A DNA stretch of 24,395 nucleotides from Alistipes sp. (GCA_017391185.1 JAFOZN010000100.1:1-24395), one strand, 5' to 3'; positions 1 to 8,656 are shown, numbered from the stretch's first letter. Notes: a model not told the origin generated them from the sequence alone. Program-made: numbers and translations.

Positions 1-2
1 AT

Positions 3-647
3 GCTCCGATAGATTATCTGCGTCTCTTCCGCCCGCTGTATCAATATGTAGATTTCTTTACAGTCAACCTCTGCGACAACTCTTCGGATGTACACTATGT
101 GCCTACCGACAAAGATGAGGTGATGGCCATACTAACTCCACTTTTTGAGTTCAGACGCGGACAAAACCAATATCGCCCCATATTAATCAAAATCTCGCCC
201 GACCTCACAGACGAGCAGATTGACGCTATGACCGATATTATGCTCGACACGCCACTCGATGGCATTGTCGCTACGGGAGGAACTACGGGACGTTACGGTT
301 TGGAGAATTCCAAAGAGACGATACACTCCTTGGGGCGCATCCCAGGGGCATTGTGTGGCTCGCCTCTCAAAGAGAGATCACTACAAGTCGTACGCCGCAT
401 ATACGAGAGGTCGAAGGGCACCTACCCTATCATCGGTTGTGGCGGTATAAACACGGCGGATGATGCCTTTGAGATGATCAAGGCAGGAGCTACTCTGGTA
501 GAGTTATACTCCTCATTCTATTATGGCGGAGGAGATACTCTGCGTAATATCCGCACGGGATTGAACGAGCGACTTCGTAAACTTTCTCAAAACGCGGCTC
601 ATAAAGAGATACCGAATCAGACTAATTTAACAGAGGAGTATGATTAA
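3..647 (+). CDS. pyrD: Dihydroorotate dehydrogenase-family protein (class 2 PyrD-like), 5' end outside window
   Basis: The reading frame is open from base 3 to the TAA at 645-647; the N-terminus lies upstream of the window. The family oxidises dihydroorotate to orotate with FMN and quinone in pyrimidine synthesis. The C-terminal barrel half is clear: PILIKISPDLTDEQ (FMN/orotate lysine), DGIVATGGTTGR, PLKERSLQVVRRIY, PIIGCGGINTADDAFEMIKAGA, LVELYSSFYYGG. The key motifs are altered, however. The usual N-V-S-C/S-P-N active-site stretch reads NLCDNSS (codons 66-86), and the usual A-T/V-N-T-T stretch reads ATGGTT. The first Asn and the Lys remain, but the catalytic Ser/Cys position, the following Asn and the later Asn appear lost. 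The gene overlaps cinA by 8 nt. Fold assignment is firm; enzymatic activity as a dihydroorotate dehydrogenase is doubtful, and it may be a diverged paralogue. Confidence 0.8.
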   Translation, partial: APIDYLRLFRPLYQYVDFFTVNLCDNSSDVHYVPTDKDEVMAILTPLFEFRRGQNQYRPILIKISPDLTDEQIDAMTDIMLDTPLDGIVATGGTTGRYGLENSKETIHSLGRIPGALCGSPLKERSLQVVRRIYERSKGTYPIIGCGGINTADDAFEMIKAGATLVELYSSFYYGGGDTLRNIRTGLNERLRKLSQNAAHKEIPNQTNLTEEYD

Positions 648-1896
648 CGCTACCATAATCACCATAGGCGATGAGATTCTCATCGGCCAAATTGTAGATA
701 CAAACTCGGCAAGCATCTCCCGCCATTTGAATAAGGCAGGAATTACCGTAACTGAAAAACTTTCAATAGGAGATAGCGCCGAGCAGATCACTTCTTCACT
801 CAAGCAGGCTCTTGAGCGCACCAATATTGTCATCATCACAGGAGGTTTAGGCCCTACCAAAGATGATATCACCAAACATACGTTAGCTCGTTTCTTCTCT
901 TCCCAGATGCGTGAAGATGAGGCAGTTGCCCGTCATGTCAAGAGCATGCTCGAAGCACGAGGCATTGTCTATAACGAGCTAAATCACTCTCAGGCGATGG
1001 TCCCCGAAAAGTGTCAGGTACTCTTTAACCATCATGGCACAGCTCCGGGTATGTGGTTTGAGGATGAGCGTGGACACGTAGCGATCTCACTACCGGGTGT
1101 ACCTTTTGAGATGGAACATCTGATGGAGGATGAGGTGATGCCTCGCTTGAAGGCTCGTTTCACACTCCGCGCCAACATCCACCGCACGATGATCACCTCA
1201 GGGCTTCCCGAATCGATGCTGGCCGAGCGAATTGCTCAGTGGGAAGATGCTTTGCCTAAGGGCCTGAAATTGGCATACCTGCCCTCGCCGAACATTGTCC
1301 GCCTAAGATTGTCGGCATACGATAGAGACGATGCCGATTCAACACGCAAAGAGATTGAGGCTCAATTCGATAAGCTATATCATATCATCCCCGAACATAT
1401 CGTAGGATTCGAGGATGCTTCGGTGCAGGCTCTGGTACATGATCTGCTGACTCAACACCACCTCACACTCGCCACAGCCGAGAGTTGTACGGGCGGTACG
1501 ATAGCCTCACGCTTTACGGCCATGAGTGGCTCTTCGCAATACTTCCTTTGCGGAGTGGTCTCATATTCCAATGAGGCCAAGAGGGATGTATTGGGGGTAA
1601 ATTATGACGACATAATGAGCTACGGAGCAGTCAGCGAGACTGTAGTAAGACAGATGGCTGAGGGCGCAAGGCGTATTTCGGGTGCCGACTACGCTATCTC
1701 GACCAGCGGTATAGCAGGCCCTACGGGAGGTAGCAAGGAGAAGCCTGTCGGTACTGTTTGGATGGCGGTGGCAACCCCCACACGCACCATCAGCATGATG
1801 CGTAACTCTGGCACAGATCGCTCGCAGATAATAAACCGCGCCTCGGCATACGCCATTGAGATGCTTTACAACGAGCTTAAAAACGATATAAAATAG
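640..1896 (+). CDS. cinA: CinA family protein with C-terminal NMN amidohydrolase (PncC) domain
   Basis: This 418-residue protein has the full two-domain CinA length. Residues 1 to about 170 form the MoaB/MogA-like (COG1058) domain, with GDEILIGQIVDTN near the start and GGLGPTKDD at 68-76. Residues from about 255 to the end form the PncC domain, with AESCTGG at 280-286 (Ser282 is the expected nucleophile) followed by STSGIAGPTGG and PVGTVWMAVA. PncC domains convert nicotinamide mononucleotide to nicotinate mononucleotide, recycling NMN; the N-terminal domain of several homologues is an ADP-ribose pyrophosphatase. The start at 640 is preceded by an AGAGGAG ribosome-binding site inside the end of the pyrD-type gene, and the 8-nt overlap suggests translational coupling. 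pncB follows after 16 nt. The name refers to competence in Streptococcus; nothing here suggests a competence role. Confidence 0.93.
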   Translation: MINATIITIGDEILIGQIVDTNSASISRHLNKAGITVTEKLSIGDSAEQITSSLKQALERTNIVIITGGLGPTKDDITKHTLARFFSSQMREDEAVARHVKSMLEARGIVYNELNHSQAMVPEKCQVLFNHHGTAPGMWFEDERGHVAISLPGVPFEMEHLMEDEVMPRLKARFTLRANIHRTMITSGLPESMLAERIAQWEDALPKGLKLAYLPSPNIVRLRLSAYDRDDADSTRKEIEAQFDKLYHIIPEHIVGFEDASVQALVHDLLTQHHLTLATAESCTGGTIASRFTAMSGSSQYFLCGVVSYSNEAKRDVLGVNYDDIMSYGAVSETVVRQMAEGARRISGADYAISTSGIAGPTGGSKEKPVGTVWMAVATPTRTISMMRNSGTDRSQIINRASAYAIEMLYNELKNDIK

Positions 1897-1912
1897 GCTA
1901 AAACTACTAACC

Positions 1913-3070
1913 ATGATAATTCAATCTATTCTGGACACCGATCTGTATAAGTTCACCACTTCGTACGGATACTTTAAATCCTTCCCTCAGGCCGAAGGCA
2001 CTTTCATCTTCCATGATCGCAATGCCACCATCTATGACGAGGCATTTGTTGAGCGCCTGCACGCTGCTTTCGATGAATTGAGCCAACTCTCGCTCACAGA
2101 TGAGGAGTTTGAGTATATGGTCAAGAATTGCAAGTTTATCCCTCAAAACTATTTCGAGTGGCTCAAGGGATTCCGTTTTGACCCCTCGCGCATGAAGATT
2201 TGGTTGGATGAAGAGAGTCATCTGCATATCGAGGCCTCGGATCACCTCTACAAAGTGACGCTCTATGAGATTGCTGTGCTCTCTACCGTTTCGGCTCTCT
2301 GCAACGAGGGTAAGCAGATAGATATGGAAGAGGTTATCCACCGTCTGGAGCCTAAAATCGCGCTATCGAATGCTGAGCAGATCCCATTCTCAGACTTCGG
2401 TACACGCCGCCGCTTCTCTTTCGAGGTACATCAGGCTGTTTTGGAGTATATCAAAGCCAATGCCCAATACTGCATGGGTACATCGAACTGCTATCTTGCC
2501 ATGAAGATGGGCCTGAAGATGATCGGAACATATCCTCATGAGTTGCCTATGTTCATTGCAGCCGTTAACGGAGGCCCTCGCCAAGCCAACTATATCGCTA
2601 TGGAGGAGTGGGTGAAGATCTATGACGGCTATTTGGGTATTGCACTTACCGATAGCTTCGGCTCGGATGTATTCTTTAGAAACTTCTCCAAAAAGCATGC
2701 TTCGCTCTTTGATGGTGTACGTCAGGATTCGGGCGATCCGTTGCGTTTCATTGATATGGCCATTGCACGTTACAAGGAGTTGGGTATCGACCCTATGACC
2801 AAGACCATCATCTTCAGCGATGCACTCGACTTTGAAAAGGCAGCCAAACTCAAGCAGGCTTGTGAGGGCAGGATACGCTGCTCGTTTGGTATCGGTACCA
2901 ACATCACCAACGATACGGGACACCAACCATGTAACATAGTGATGAAGCTCTCGACTTGTCGCATGAACGAAAAACAACCTCTACGCAAGTGCGTCAAACT
3001 CTCGGATGTTGCTGGCAAGGCCATAGGCGATGAGCGCGAGGTGGAGCTCTATAGAAGGTTGTTGGAGTAG
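1913..3070 (+). CDS. pncB: Nicotinate phosphoribosyltransferase
   Basis: This enzyme joins nicotinate and PRPP, with ATP hydrolysis, to give nicotinate mononucleotide in the Preiss-Handler route to NAD. The 385-residue length is normal for the short bacterial form. Visible family motifs are LYKFTTSYGYF near the N-terminus, FGTRRRFSFEVH (162-173), a GTSN stretch at 189-192, IGTYPHELPMF with His209 as the probable phosphorylated histidine, ALTDSFGSDVFF, GVRQDSGDP (268-276), SDALDF and FGIGTNITND. It starts 16 nt after cinA, whose C-terminal domain produces the same product from NMN, so the two genes form a coherent NAD-salvage pair probably read from one transcript. Confidence 0.96.
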   Translation: MIIQSILDTDLYKFTTSYGYFKSFPQAEGTFIFHDRNATIYDEAFVERLHAAFDELSQLSLTDEEFEYMVKNCKFIPQNYFEWLKGFRFDPSRMKIWLDEESHLHIEASDHLYKVTLYEIAVLSTVSALCNEGKQIDMEEVIHRLEPKIALSNAEQIPFSDFGTRRRFSFEVHQAVLEYIKANAQYCMGTSNCYLAMKMGLKMIGTYPHELPMFIAAVNGGPRQANYIAMEEWVKIYDGYLGIALTDSFGSDVFFRNFSKKHASLFDGVRQDSGDPLRFIDMAIARYKELGIDPMTKTIIFSDALDFEKAAKLKQACEGRIRCSFGIGTNITNDTGHQPCNIVMKLSTCRMNEKQPLRKCVKLSDVAGKAIGDEREVELYRRLLE

Positions 3071-3075
3071 ATTGT

Positions 3076-3102
3076 GCAGACCTTTTGGGGTGAAAAATCT
3101 GC
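3076..3102 (+). terminator. Weak candidate hairpin after pncB
   Basis: Five nt after the pncB stop, GCAGA (3076-3080) pairs with TCTGC (3098-3102), and TTTT (3083-3086) can pair with the inner A-run after a small bulge. There is no clean T-tract directly after the stem. It could attenuate read-through into the ribosomal genes but is not a convincing intrinsic terminator. Confidence 0.3.
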
Positions 3103-3173
3103 CTTTATGAATATTTTTCAGGCTTAAGAAACTTTTTTAATTAATAATCGTACTTTTTTTGAATTTATTTGCT

Positions 3174-3181
3174 TATCTTTG
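3174..3181 (+). promoter_or_regulatory. -7 element upstream of rpmB
   Basis: TATCTTTG matches the Bacteroidota -7 consensus TAnnTTTG exactly and lies 43 nt before the rpmB start. No TTTG -33 element is present at the usual 19-21 nt spacing; TTTG at 3158-3161 is only 12 nt away. The expected transcription start is near 3188. The upstream region is A/T-rich with several T-runs, as often seen before strong ribosomal-protein promoters. Confidence 0.65.
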
Positions 3182-3224
3182 CGCACCCTTAATGTGAGGG
3201 TGAATAATTAAACTCAAAAGAAAA

Positions 3225-3458
3225 ATGAAAGTTTGCGAGATTACAGGTAAAAGCGCAGTGATTGGCAACAATGTCTCTCACTCAAACCGTAAGACTAAGC
3301 GCAAGTTCAATCCAAACTTGAGAACTAAGCGTTTTTGGTCTGAGGAGGAGGGTCGCTGGTTTACTTTGAAGGTAACAGCTGCCGGTATGAAAACAATTAA
3401 CAAGAAGGGCTTGGCTGCCGCTTTGAAGGAGGCCGCTGCACCTAAGAAGGTTTACTAA
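3225..3458 (+). CDS. rpmB: 50S ribosomal protein L28
   Basis: This 77-residue basic protein begins [20 protein letters not shown] and continues with the L28 signatures [12 protein letters not shown] and a [13 protein letters not shown] stretch. Length and sequence are typical. It starts a three-gene ribosomal cluster with rpmG (16 nt downstream) and the DUF4295 gene, behind its own -7 element. Codon choice is visibly restricted (AAG for Lys, CGT/CGC for Arg), as expected for a highly expressed gene. Confidence 0.97.
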   Translation: MKVCEITGKSAVIGNNVSHSNRKTKRKFNPNLRTKRFWSEEEGRWFTLKVTAAGMKTINKKGLAAALKEAAAPKKVY

Positions 3459-3474
3459 AATTTATTAAGCAGAG

Positions 3475-3657
3475 ATGGCAAAGAAAGGTAACAGAGTTCA
3501 GGTGATCCTTGAGTGCACTGAGCAGAAGGAGAGCGGCGTTCCAGGAATGTCACGTTACATCACCACTAAGAACAAGAAGAACACACCTGATCGTTTGGAG
3601 CGTAAGAAGTACAATCCATACTTGAAGAAGGTAACAGTACACCGTGAAATTAAGTAA
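3475..3657 (+). CDS. rpmG: 50S ribosomal protein L33
   Basis: This 60-residue basic protein carries the L33 core [12 protein letters not shown], a [14 protein letters not shown] stretch and [17 protein letters not shown]. The two CxxC pairs of zinc-binding L33 proteins are absent; only one Cys is present, so this is the zinc-independent form. It lies between rpmB and the DUF4295 gene, 16 and 13 nt away. Confidence 0.97.
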   Translation: MAKKGNRVQVILECTEQKESGVPGMSRYITTKNKKNTPDRLERKKYNPYLKKVTVHREIK

Positions 3658-3670
3658 TTGTAGGTAAGTT

Positions 3671-3829
3671 ATGGCAAAGAAAGTAGTTGCAACACTTAAG
3701 ACTGGTGCTACTAAGAAGTACACCAAGTGCATCAAGATGGTTAAGTCAGAGAAGACTGGTGCATATGTGTTCAAGACACAGAACATTCTCGAGGAGGAGG
3801 ATATCAAGGCATACTTCGCTGAGAAATAA
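3671..3829 (+). CDS. DUF4295 family small basic protein
   Basis: This 52-residue ORF starts with ATG at 3671 (MAKKVVATLKTGATKKYTK) and ends with TAA at 3827-3829. It is Lys-rich, contains the conserved IKMVKSEKTGAYVFK stretch, and ends in an acidic segment EEEDIKAYFAEK. It matches my knowledge of DUF4295, a Bacteroidota-specific protein encoded directly after rpmB and rpmG. The position and basic composition suggest a ribosome-associated role, which is inference. It is the last gene before a strong terminator, and its codon use resembles that of the two ribosomal genes. Confidence 0.9.
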   Translation: MAKKVVATLKTGATKKYTKCIKMVKSEKTGAYVFKTQNILEEEDIKAYFAEK

Positions 3830-3856
3830 TCATTGCATTAAGCCGCAAGGTTTAAT

Positions 3857-3890
3857 ACAAAAGGCGTCCAACGGGACGCCTTTTGTGTTT
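3857..3890 (+). terminator. Intrinsic terminator of the rpmB-rpmG-DUF4295 cluster
   Basis: A perfect 13-bp stem is formed by ACAAAAGGCGTCC (3857-3869) and GGACGCCTTTTGT (3874-3886), with a 4-nt loop and a T-rich tail to 3890. It lies 28 nt after the DUF4295 stop. Confidence 0.92.
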
Positions 3891-3959
3891 TAGAGAGTTG
3901 TGAAACTTTTTCTCATCAACTTTCAGCCTCAACACTATATCATATATAATATAAAGTAT

Positions 3960-3967
3960 TACCTTTG
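3960..3967 (+). promoter_or_regulatory. -7 element of the GH20 gene
   Basis: TACCTTTG matches TAnnTTTG exactly, 36 nt before the ATG at 4003. The region 3935-3959 is A/T-rich but has no TTTG -33 element at standard spacing. Transcription would start near 3974, which rules out the in-frame GTG at 3967 as the translation start. Confidence 0.65.
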
Positions 3968-4002
3968 TGGCGGACAAAACTATAAACAAATACTCATTTC
4001 AA

Positions 4003-5685
4003 ATGAAAAAACTTATCTCTACACTTCTCACGCTTCTGATCTTTGCCGTAGGTTCTGCCATGGCTCAGCGTGCGAACTATCAGATTATCCCTCTGCCTAA
4101 GCAGGTCGAGGTTGATCAGACACAGGCATTTACCCTGCAGAATGGAATGGGCGTATCGTTCGATGCTTCAAACCCTGAGATTCTCCGCAATGCTCAATTC
4201 CTTTGCCAATGGGTAGAGCAGTCAACAGGCGTTAAGCTCTTGACAACACCAAACGATCAGAAGGCTGCCATCCGTCTCATAATCGGCATGGATGCCGACT
4301 CTAAGTCAAAGAAAGGCAAGAAGGTCGAGGAGCCTCAGCCACTCAAGGAGCAGCAGCAGGAGGCATACAAAATCAAGGTTGGCGAGAACGGTATTTCAAT
4401 CTATGCCCACAACCCTATCGGTTTCTTCCGTGCGGCGCAGACTCTACGCAAGGCTTTGCCTATTGTAAAGCAGGGCGAGGAGGCTAAGATCGAGTTGCCA
4501 TATGCTACAATCCAGGATGAGCCACGTTTCGTATATCGTGGTGTGTTGCTCGATTGTGCGCGCCACTTCTTCTCGGTAGAGATGATCAAGGAGTTTATCG
4601 ATGTGATGGCTTTGCACGGATGCAACCAATTCCACTGGCATTTGACCGAGGATCAGGGTTGGCGTTTCGAGGTGAAGTCTATGCCTGAGTTGGCTCTCAG
4701 AGGTAGCATCCGCGAGCAGACTGTAATCGGTCCTAATTCGGGTATCTACGATGGTATTCCACACGGTGGCTACTACACTCAGGATGAGTGCCGCGATGTG
4801 GTGAAGTATGCTGCTGAGCGTTACATCAATGTAATCCCAGAGATTGACCTGCCTGGTCACATGCAGAGTGCATTGCACGTATATCCAGAATTGGGTTGTA
4901 CGGGAGGCCCATACCCCGTAAGAACATATTGGGGCGTTAGCCGCGAGGTATTGTGCGGTGGTAACCCAGAGACATTGACCTTCCTGAAGAAGGTATTGAG
5001 CGAGGTTTGCGATGTATTCCCATCGAAGATTATCCACATCGGAGGCGATGAGGTGCCAAAGGATAGATGGAAGGTGTGTCCAAAGTGTCAGGCTAAGATC
5101 AAGGAACTCGGCATTAAGGACGATGGCAAGCACAGCCCTGAGAACCAGTTGCAGTCGTATATCAACAAGGAGATTGAGGCCTTTTTGGCTGAGCGAGGAC
5201 GTGACATCATCGGTTGGGATGAGATTTTGGAGGGCGGACTCTCTGGTAAGTCAATCATCATGTCATGGCGTGGTACTAAGGGCGGTGTCGAGGCGGCAAA
5301 GCAGGGTCACCGCGTAATCATGAGTCCTAACGTATATAGCTACATTGATCACCCACAGCTCAAGGATGTTGCCAAGCAGCCTCGTACAACAGGTAGCTAC
5401 ATAGTATCGGCAAGCAAGGTACACTCTTTCGAGCCATTGATCCCAGAGACTCTCAGCGATGAGGAGCAGGATTATATCTTGGGTTCTCAGGTTAACCTTT
5501 GGACCGAGCACGTGGCATATCCTGAGCATGCATTCTATCAGCTCTTGCCACGTTTGGGTGCAGCGAGCGAGGTGCAGTGGTGCCGTCCAGATCAGAAGGA
5601 CTTCGAGAGCTTCAAGGAGCGTTTGCCTCAGCTCAAGAAGTTGTATGATTTGATGGGTGTTCCATACTGCAACGGTTTGGAGTAA
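4003..5685 (+). CDS. Secreted beta-N-acetylhexosaminidase, GH20 family
   Basis: This 560-residue protein begins with a signal peptide (MKKLISTLLTLLIFAVGSAMAQ; cleavage expected after AMA). Residues about 23-170 form the GH20b domain, which contains a charged low-complexity insert (KSKKGKKVEEPQPLKEQQQ). The catalytic barrel follows: YRGVLLDCARHFF, FHWHLTEDQGWRFEVKSMPE, NVIPEIDLPGHMQ, and HIGGDEVPK with the Asp349-Glu350 catalytic pair used in substrate-assisted hydrolysis, then IIGWDEILEGG, SWRGTKGG and NLWTEHV. It should release terminal GlcNAc or GalNAc from glycans in the periplasm or at the cell surface. The ATG start is chosen because the upstream GTG lies inside the -7 element. No SusC/SusD or sulfatase genes are nearby, so the natural substrate cannot be read from context. 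Confidence 0.95.
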   Translation: MKKLISTLLTLLIFAVGSAMAQRANYQIIPLPKQVEVDQTQAFTLQNGMGVSFDASNPEILRNAQFLCQWVEQSTGVKLLTTPNDQKAAIRLIIGMDADSKSKKGKKVEEPQPLKEQQQEAYKIKVGENGISIYAHNPIGFFRAAQTLRKALPIVKQGEEAKIELPYATIQDEPRFVYRGVLLDCARHFFSVEMIKEFIDVMALHGCNQFHWHLTEDQGWRFEVKSMPELALRGSIREQTVIGPNSGIYDGIPHGGYYTQDECRDVVKYAAERYINVIPEIDLPGHMQSALHVYPELGCTGGPYPVRTYWGVSREVLCGGNPETLTFLKKVLSEVCDVFPSKIIHIGGDEVPKDRWKVCPKCQAKIKELGIKDDGKHSPENQLQSYINKEIEAFLAERGRDIIGWDEILEGGLSGKSIIMSWRGTKGGVEAAKQGHRVIMSPNVYSYIDHPQLKDVAKQPRTTGSYIVSASKVHSFEPLIPETLSDEEQDYILGSQVNLWTEHVAYPEHAFYQLLPRLGAASEVQWCRPDQKDFESFKERLPQLKKLYDLMGVPYCNGLE

Positions 5686-5707
5686 ACTTTTCAGAACTAA
5701 ATAAACT

Positions 5708-5742
5708 AAAAGCGAGGAAGTTGCTACACTTCCTCGCTTTTT
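5708..5742. terminator. Bidirectional terminator between the GH20 and CE15 genes
   Basis: A perfect 13-bp stem, AAAAGCGAGGAAG (5708-5720) with CTTCCTCGCTTTT (5729-5741), encloses an 8-nt loop. The T-run follows on the plus strand and the A-run precedes it, so the hairpin can work for both convergent genes (stops at 5685 and 5761). Confidence 0.9.
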
Positions 5743-5760
5743 AGCTTCCAATAGATAGTC

Positions 5761-6966
5761 TTACTTTCTGAAATGCTGATCAGCAAACTTAATATACTGC
5801 GCCCAATCATAAGCCGTAATATCATGCTTACCTGTACGCAGGTGATAACCTACCCATCCATCATTATCGGGTTGCTCAGGTTTAGGCATAGACTCCGACT
5901 TCAAGCCCTGCTTACCATAAAGAGTCCACACCTCAGAAGCATACTTTGCCGAGAGGAACTCACCCTCTGGATCGGCCCAATCATCCAAAGTCGCGCTGGC
6001 TACATATACAGGACGTGGCGCAACGAGAGCTACCAAGCCATGATGATCGATCATGAGATCCTGCTCACGGTCGCTATACTTGTTGTAGTTATCGCAGAAC
6101 CAATGTGGGAAGTTCTTATTCAGGTCGCGTATCAACTCACCATGACGGCGTGACGAGAGAGCTGCACCGCCCTCGCCCGAATCGTTCGAGATAGCCATCG
6201 CAAAGCGATTGTCTGTGGCAGCAGCCCACAAAGCAGTCTTACCCAAACGAGAGTGACCGATGACGGCAACGTGCTTTTTATCGAAGAGTTTATCTGTCTC
6301 GATATAATCCATCACTCGGCTCAAACCCCATGCCCATGCCGAGATTGTACCCCACTCATCGGCCTTAGGTTTGTTTTGGCTGTTAAAAATTTGGTGTACG
6401 CCATTCTTGAAACCGTCATCGAAATCGGGATCTATATCACCACGATATACCGTTACCACAGCATACCCTGCCTCCACTATCATCTCCATAGGCCAACGTG
6501 ACACCGCCGCACCACGCTCAGGGTCTGTGCCGAGCTCGCTCTTTTTGGGAGCGTTTTTCGAAATGGTGATTGCAGGATCGGTTGTGGTCTGATGATTACC
6601 CTTGAAATTTATACCTACAAAGGCTGGCACTGGCTTCTGACTATGAGGGATATACATCAAAACCAACATCGGCTCATCCATACCCTCAAATTGGATAGCT
6701 ACCTCCTTACGAATAGCCTTACCGCCCAGAGCCTTATCATCTATAGCAATGGTTTGATAGGTTGGCTTTAACTTCTGCTCAGGCTGGCGACCAAATACCT
6801 CGGTCAGGAAGAAATTATAGATCTTAGGGCGATGCACCTTCTCCCACGCCTTACGGCTCTCGACCTTCAAAGGACCCACCTCATACTTCTGTGGCTGAGC
6901 AACAGCATTGCTGGAGAATAAAGCAACGCCCGCCACGATGCTCAAAAGATATAAAAACTGCTTCAT
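5761..6966 (-). CDS. Secreted CE15-type esterase (glucuronoyl esterase-like alpha/beta hydrolase)
   Basis: This 401-residue protein has a signal peptide (MKQFLYLLSIVAGVALFSSNAVAQ) and a single alpha/beta-hydrolase domain. The nucleophile motif VIGHSRLGKTALWAAA places Ser239 in G-x-S-R-x-G-K, characteristic of carbohydrate esterase family 15. NDSGEGGAALSSRR (261-274), VAPRPVYVASATLDDWADPEGEF (split here only as the 315-337 region) and GYHLRTGKHDITAYDW complete the site. His381 is the probable catalytic His; the acid may be Asp262/Glu265 or Asp332/Glu334. Family members cleave ester links between glucuronoyl groups of xylan and lignin or other alcohols, but many bacterial homologues are uncharacterised, so the substrate is open. 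It has its own unit, with the rny terminator upstream and a shared bidirectional terminator downstream. A poor TAnnTTTG match at 7013-7021 is the only promoter candidate. Confidence 0.88.
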   Translation of the reverse strand: MKQFLYLLSIVAGVALFSSNAVAQPQKYEVGPLKVESRKAWEKVHRPKIYNFFLTEVFGRQPEQKLKPTYQTIAIDDKALGGKAIRKEVAIQFEGMDEPMLVLMYIPHSQKPVPAFVGINFKGNHQTTTDPAITISKNAPKKSELGTDPERGAAVSRWPMEMIVEAGYAVVTVYRGDIDPDFDDGFKNGVHQIFNSQNKPKADEWGTISAWAWGLSRVMDYIETDKLFDKKHVAVIGHSRLGKTALWAAATDNRFAMAISNDSGEGGAALSSRRHGELIRDLNKNFPHWFCDNYNKYSDREQDLMIDHHGLVALVAPRPVYVASATLDDWADPEGEFLSAKYASEVWTLYGKQGLKSESMPKPEQPDNDGWVGYHLRTGKHDITAYDWAQYIKFADQHFRK

Positions 6967-7033
6967 ATTATATATAAGGTATTAAGTTAGCTGTTTTTCA
7001 CACGTAAATATACAAAAATTAGTGAACATAAAC

Positions 7034-7069
7034 AAAAAAAGGAGCTACCCAAAAGTGTTTGGATAGCTC
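7034..7069 (-). terminator. Intrinsic terminator of rny
   Basis: Read on the minus strand, GAGCTATCCAAA (from 7069) pairs with TTTGGGTAGCTC (to 7042) as a 12-bp stem with one wobble pair and a 4-nt loop. It is followed by a C and then seven T (7040-7034). It lies about 30 nt after the rny stop. Confidence 0.88.
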
Positions 7070-7099
7070 ACACATATAAAATTCTAAGTTTTCTTCCCC

Positions 7100-8656
7100 C
7101 TACTTGGCGTAACTTACGGCGCGAGTCTCACGGATTACAGTGATCTTCACCTGACCAGGATAAGTCATCTCATCCTGAATCTTCTTAGCTATATCGTGTG
7201 ACAATGACTCAGACTCCTGATCTGAGAGCTTGTCTGCACCCACGATAACACGCAACTCACGACCAGCCTGAATAGCATAGGTCTTAACCACGCCTGGGTA
7301 TGACAAAGCGATATCCTCCATCTCCTTCAGACGCTTAATGTATGACTCTACAACCTCGCGGCGAGCTCCAGGGCGAGCACCAGAGATAGCATCACAAACC
7401 TGAATGATAGGCGAAAGGAGTGATGACATCTCCACCTCATCGTGGTGCGAACCGATAGCGTTGCATACCTCAGCCTTCTCCTTAAACTTCTCGGCGAGCT
7501 TCATACCGATAATTGCGTGTGGCAACTCTGGCTCATCATCGGGCACCTTACCGATATCGTGCAACAGACCTGCTCGGCGCGCAGCCTTAGGATTGAGGCC
7601 CAACTCTGCAGCCATGATACCTGCCAAATTAGCAGTCTCACGAGCATGCTGCAAAAGGTTTTGGCCATATGAAGAACGGTACTTCATCTTACCGATCAGA
7701 CGAATCAACTCTGGGTGCAGACCATGGATACCCAAATCGATAGCAGTACGCTTACCAACCTCCACGATCTCTTCCTCGATCTGTTTCTTGACCTTAGCCA
7801 CGACTTCCTCGATACGAGCAGGGTGGATACGACCATCTGTCACGAGCTGATGCAACGCAAGGCGCGCAATCTCACGGCGTACAGGATCAAAACCACTCAA
7901 GATGATTGCCTCAGGAGTATCGTCCACGATAATCTCGATACCTGTAGCAGCCTCCAAAGCGCGGATGTTACGACCCTCACGACCGATGATACGTCCCTTG
8001 ACCTCATCGCTATCGATGTTAAATACCGTCACGGCATTCTCGATAGCGGTCTCAGTAGCTACACGCTGGATAGAACTCACGATGATACGCTTAGCCTCCT
8101 TGGTTGCGGTGAGCTTAGCCTCCTCGATAGTCTCGTTGATATAAGAATCTGCCTCGGCCTTTGCCTCAGCCTTCATATTCTCCATCAAGATATTCTTGGC
8201 CTCCTCGGCACTCATACCTGAAATCTGCTCCAGACGCACATTCTGCTCCTTGATGATACCAGCAAGCTCCTCCTTCTTCTGACTGAGCCCCTGCATCTGG
8301 CTATCCATCTGAGCCTTCTGGCGGTCATTCTCCTTAATCTTCTGCTCCAACTCGCGCTGCTGATTCTGCAAGCTCGACTCCAAATGCTTGGTACGCTGCT
8401 CGATCTGTGCAATCTCCTGATTACGCTTATTCACAGCACGATCATGCTCACTCTTGAGCTGGATGAACTTCTCCTTAGCTTGAAGGATCTTCTCCTTCTT
8501 GATCATCTCTCCTTCGGCCTCAGCCTCTTTGAGTGCTGCGGCGCACTGCTTCTTGATTGTATTCTTGGTAACATAGGTTGCATACAAGACATACGCACCT
8601 ATACCGATCAAGAATGATATCAAGGCAGCTATTATTACTACTGTAATTGAAAACAT
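7100..8656 (-). CDS. rny: Ribonuclease Y
   Basis: This membrane-anchored endoribonuclease initiates mRNA decay. The 518-residue protein has the complete family layout. An N-terminal membrane helix (about 4-27) is followed by a long charged coiled coil (about 31-200, rich in Glu, Lys and Gln). The KH domain contains [19 protein letters not shown]. The HD metal-dependent phosphohydrolase domain contains [26 protein letters not shown] and [13 protein letters not shown]. The C-terminus is the conserved [20 protein letters not shown]. There is no clear Shine-Dalgarno sequence before the ATG, which is common in this phylum. The probable 6S RNA ends 41 nt upstream, and an intrinsic terminator follows. 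Confidence 0.97.
   Translation of the reverse strand: MFSITVVIIAALISFLIGIGAYVLYATYVTKNTIKKQCAAALKEAEAEGEMIKKEKILQAKEKFIQLKSEHDRAVNKRNQEIAQIEQRTKHLESSLQNQQRELEQKIKENDRQKAQMDSQMQGLSQKKEELAGIIKEQNVRLEQISGMSAEEAKNILMENMKAEAKAEADSYINETIEEAKLTATKEAKRIIVSSIQRVATETAIENAVTVFNIDSDEVKGRIIGREGRNIRALEAATGIEIIVDDTPEAIILSGFDPVRREIARLALHQLVTDGRIHPARIEEVVAKVKKQIEEEIVEVGKRTAIDLGIHGLHPELIRLIGKMKYRSSYGQNLLQHARETANLAGIMAAELGLNPKAARRAGLLHDIGKVPDDEPELPHAIIGMKLAEKFKEKAEVCNAIGSHHDEVEMSSLLSPIIQVCDAISGARPGARREVVESYIKRLKEMEDIALSYPGVVKTYAIQAGRELRVIVGADKLSDQESESLSHDIAKKIQDEMTYPGQVKITVIRETRAVSYAK

Noticed and set aside
3184..3202. Leader hairpin (CACCCT/AGGGTG) as an autoregulatory site of the L28 operon
   Set aside because: The predicted transcription start (about 3188) falls within the left arm, so the stem would be incomplete in the mRNA. 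It may still be a DNA-level feature but I cannot support it.
3071..3224. Riboswitch between pncB and rpmB
   Set aside because: The interval is short and A/T-rich, and shows no conserved aptamer motif; the -7 element close to rpmB leaves a leader of only about 37 nt.
3967..4002. Upstream GTG start for the GH20 gene
   Set aside because: The GTG overlaps the TACCTTTG -7 element, so it would not be transcribed, and the ATG at 4003 begins a standard signal peptide.
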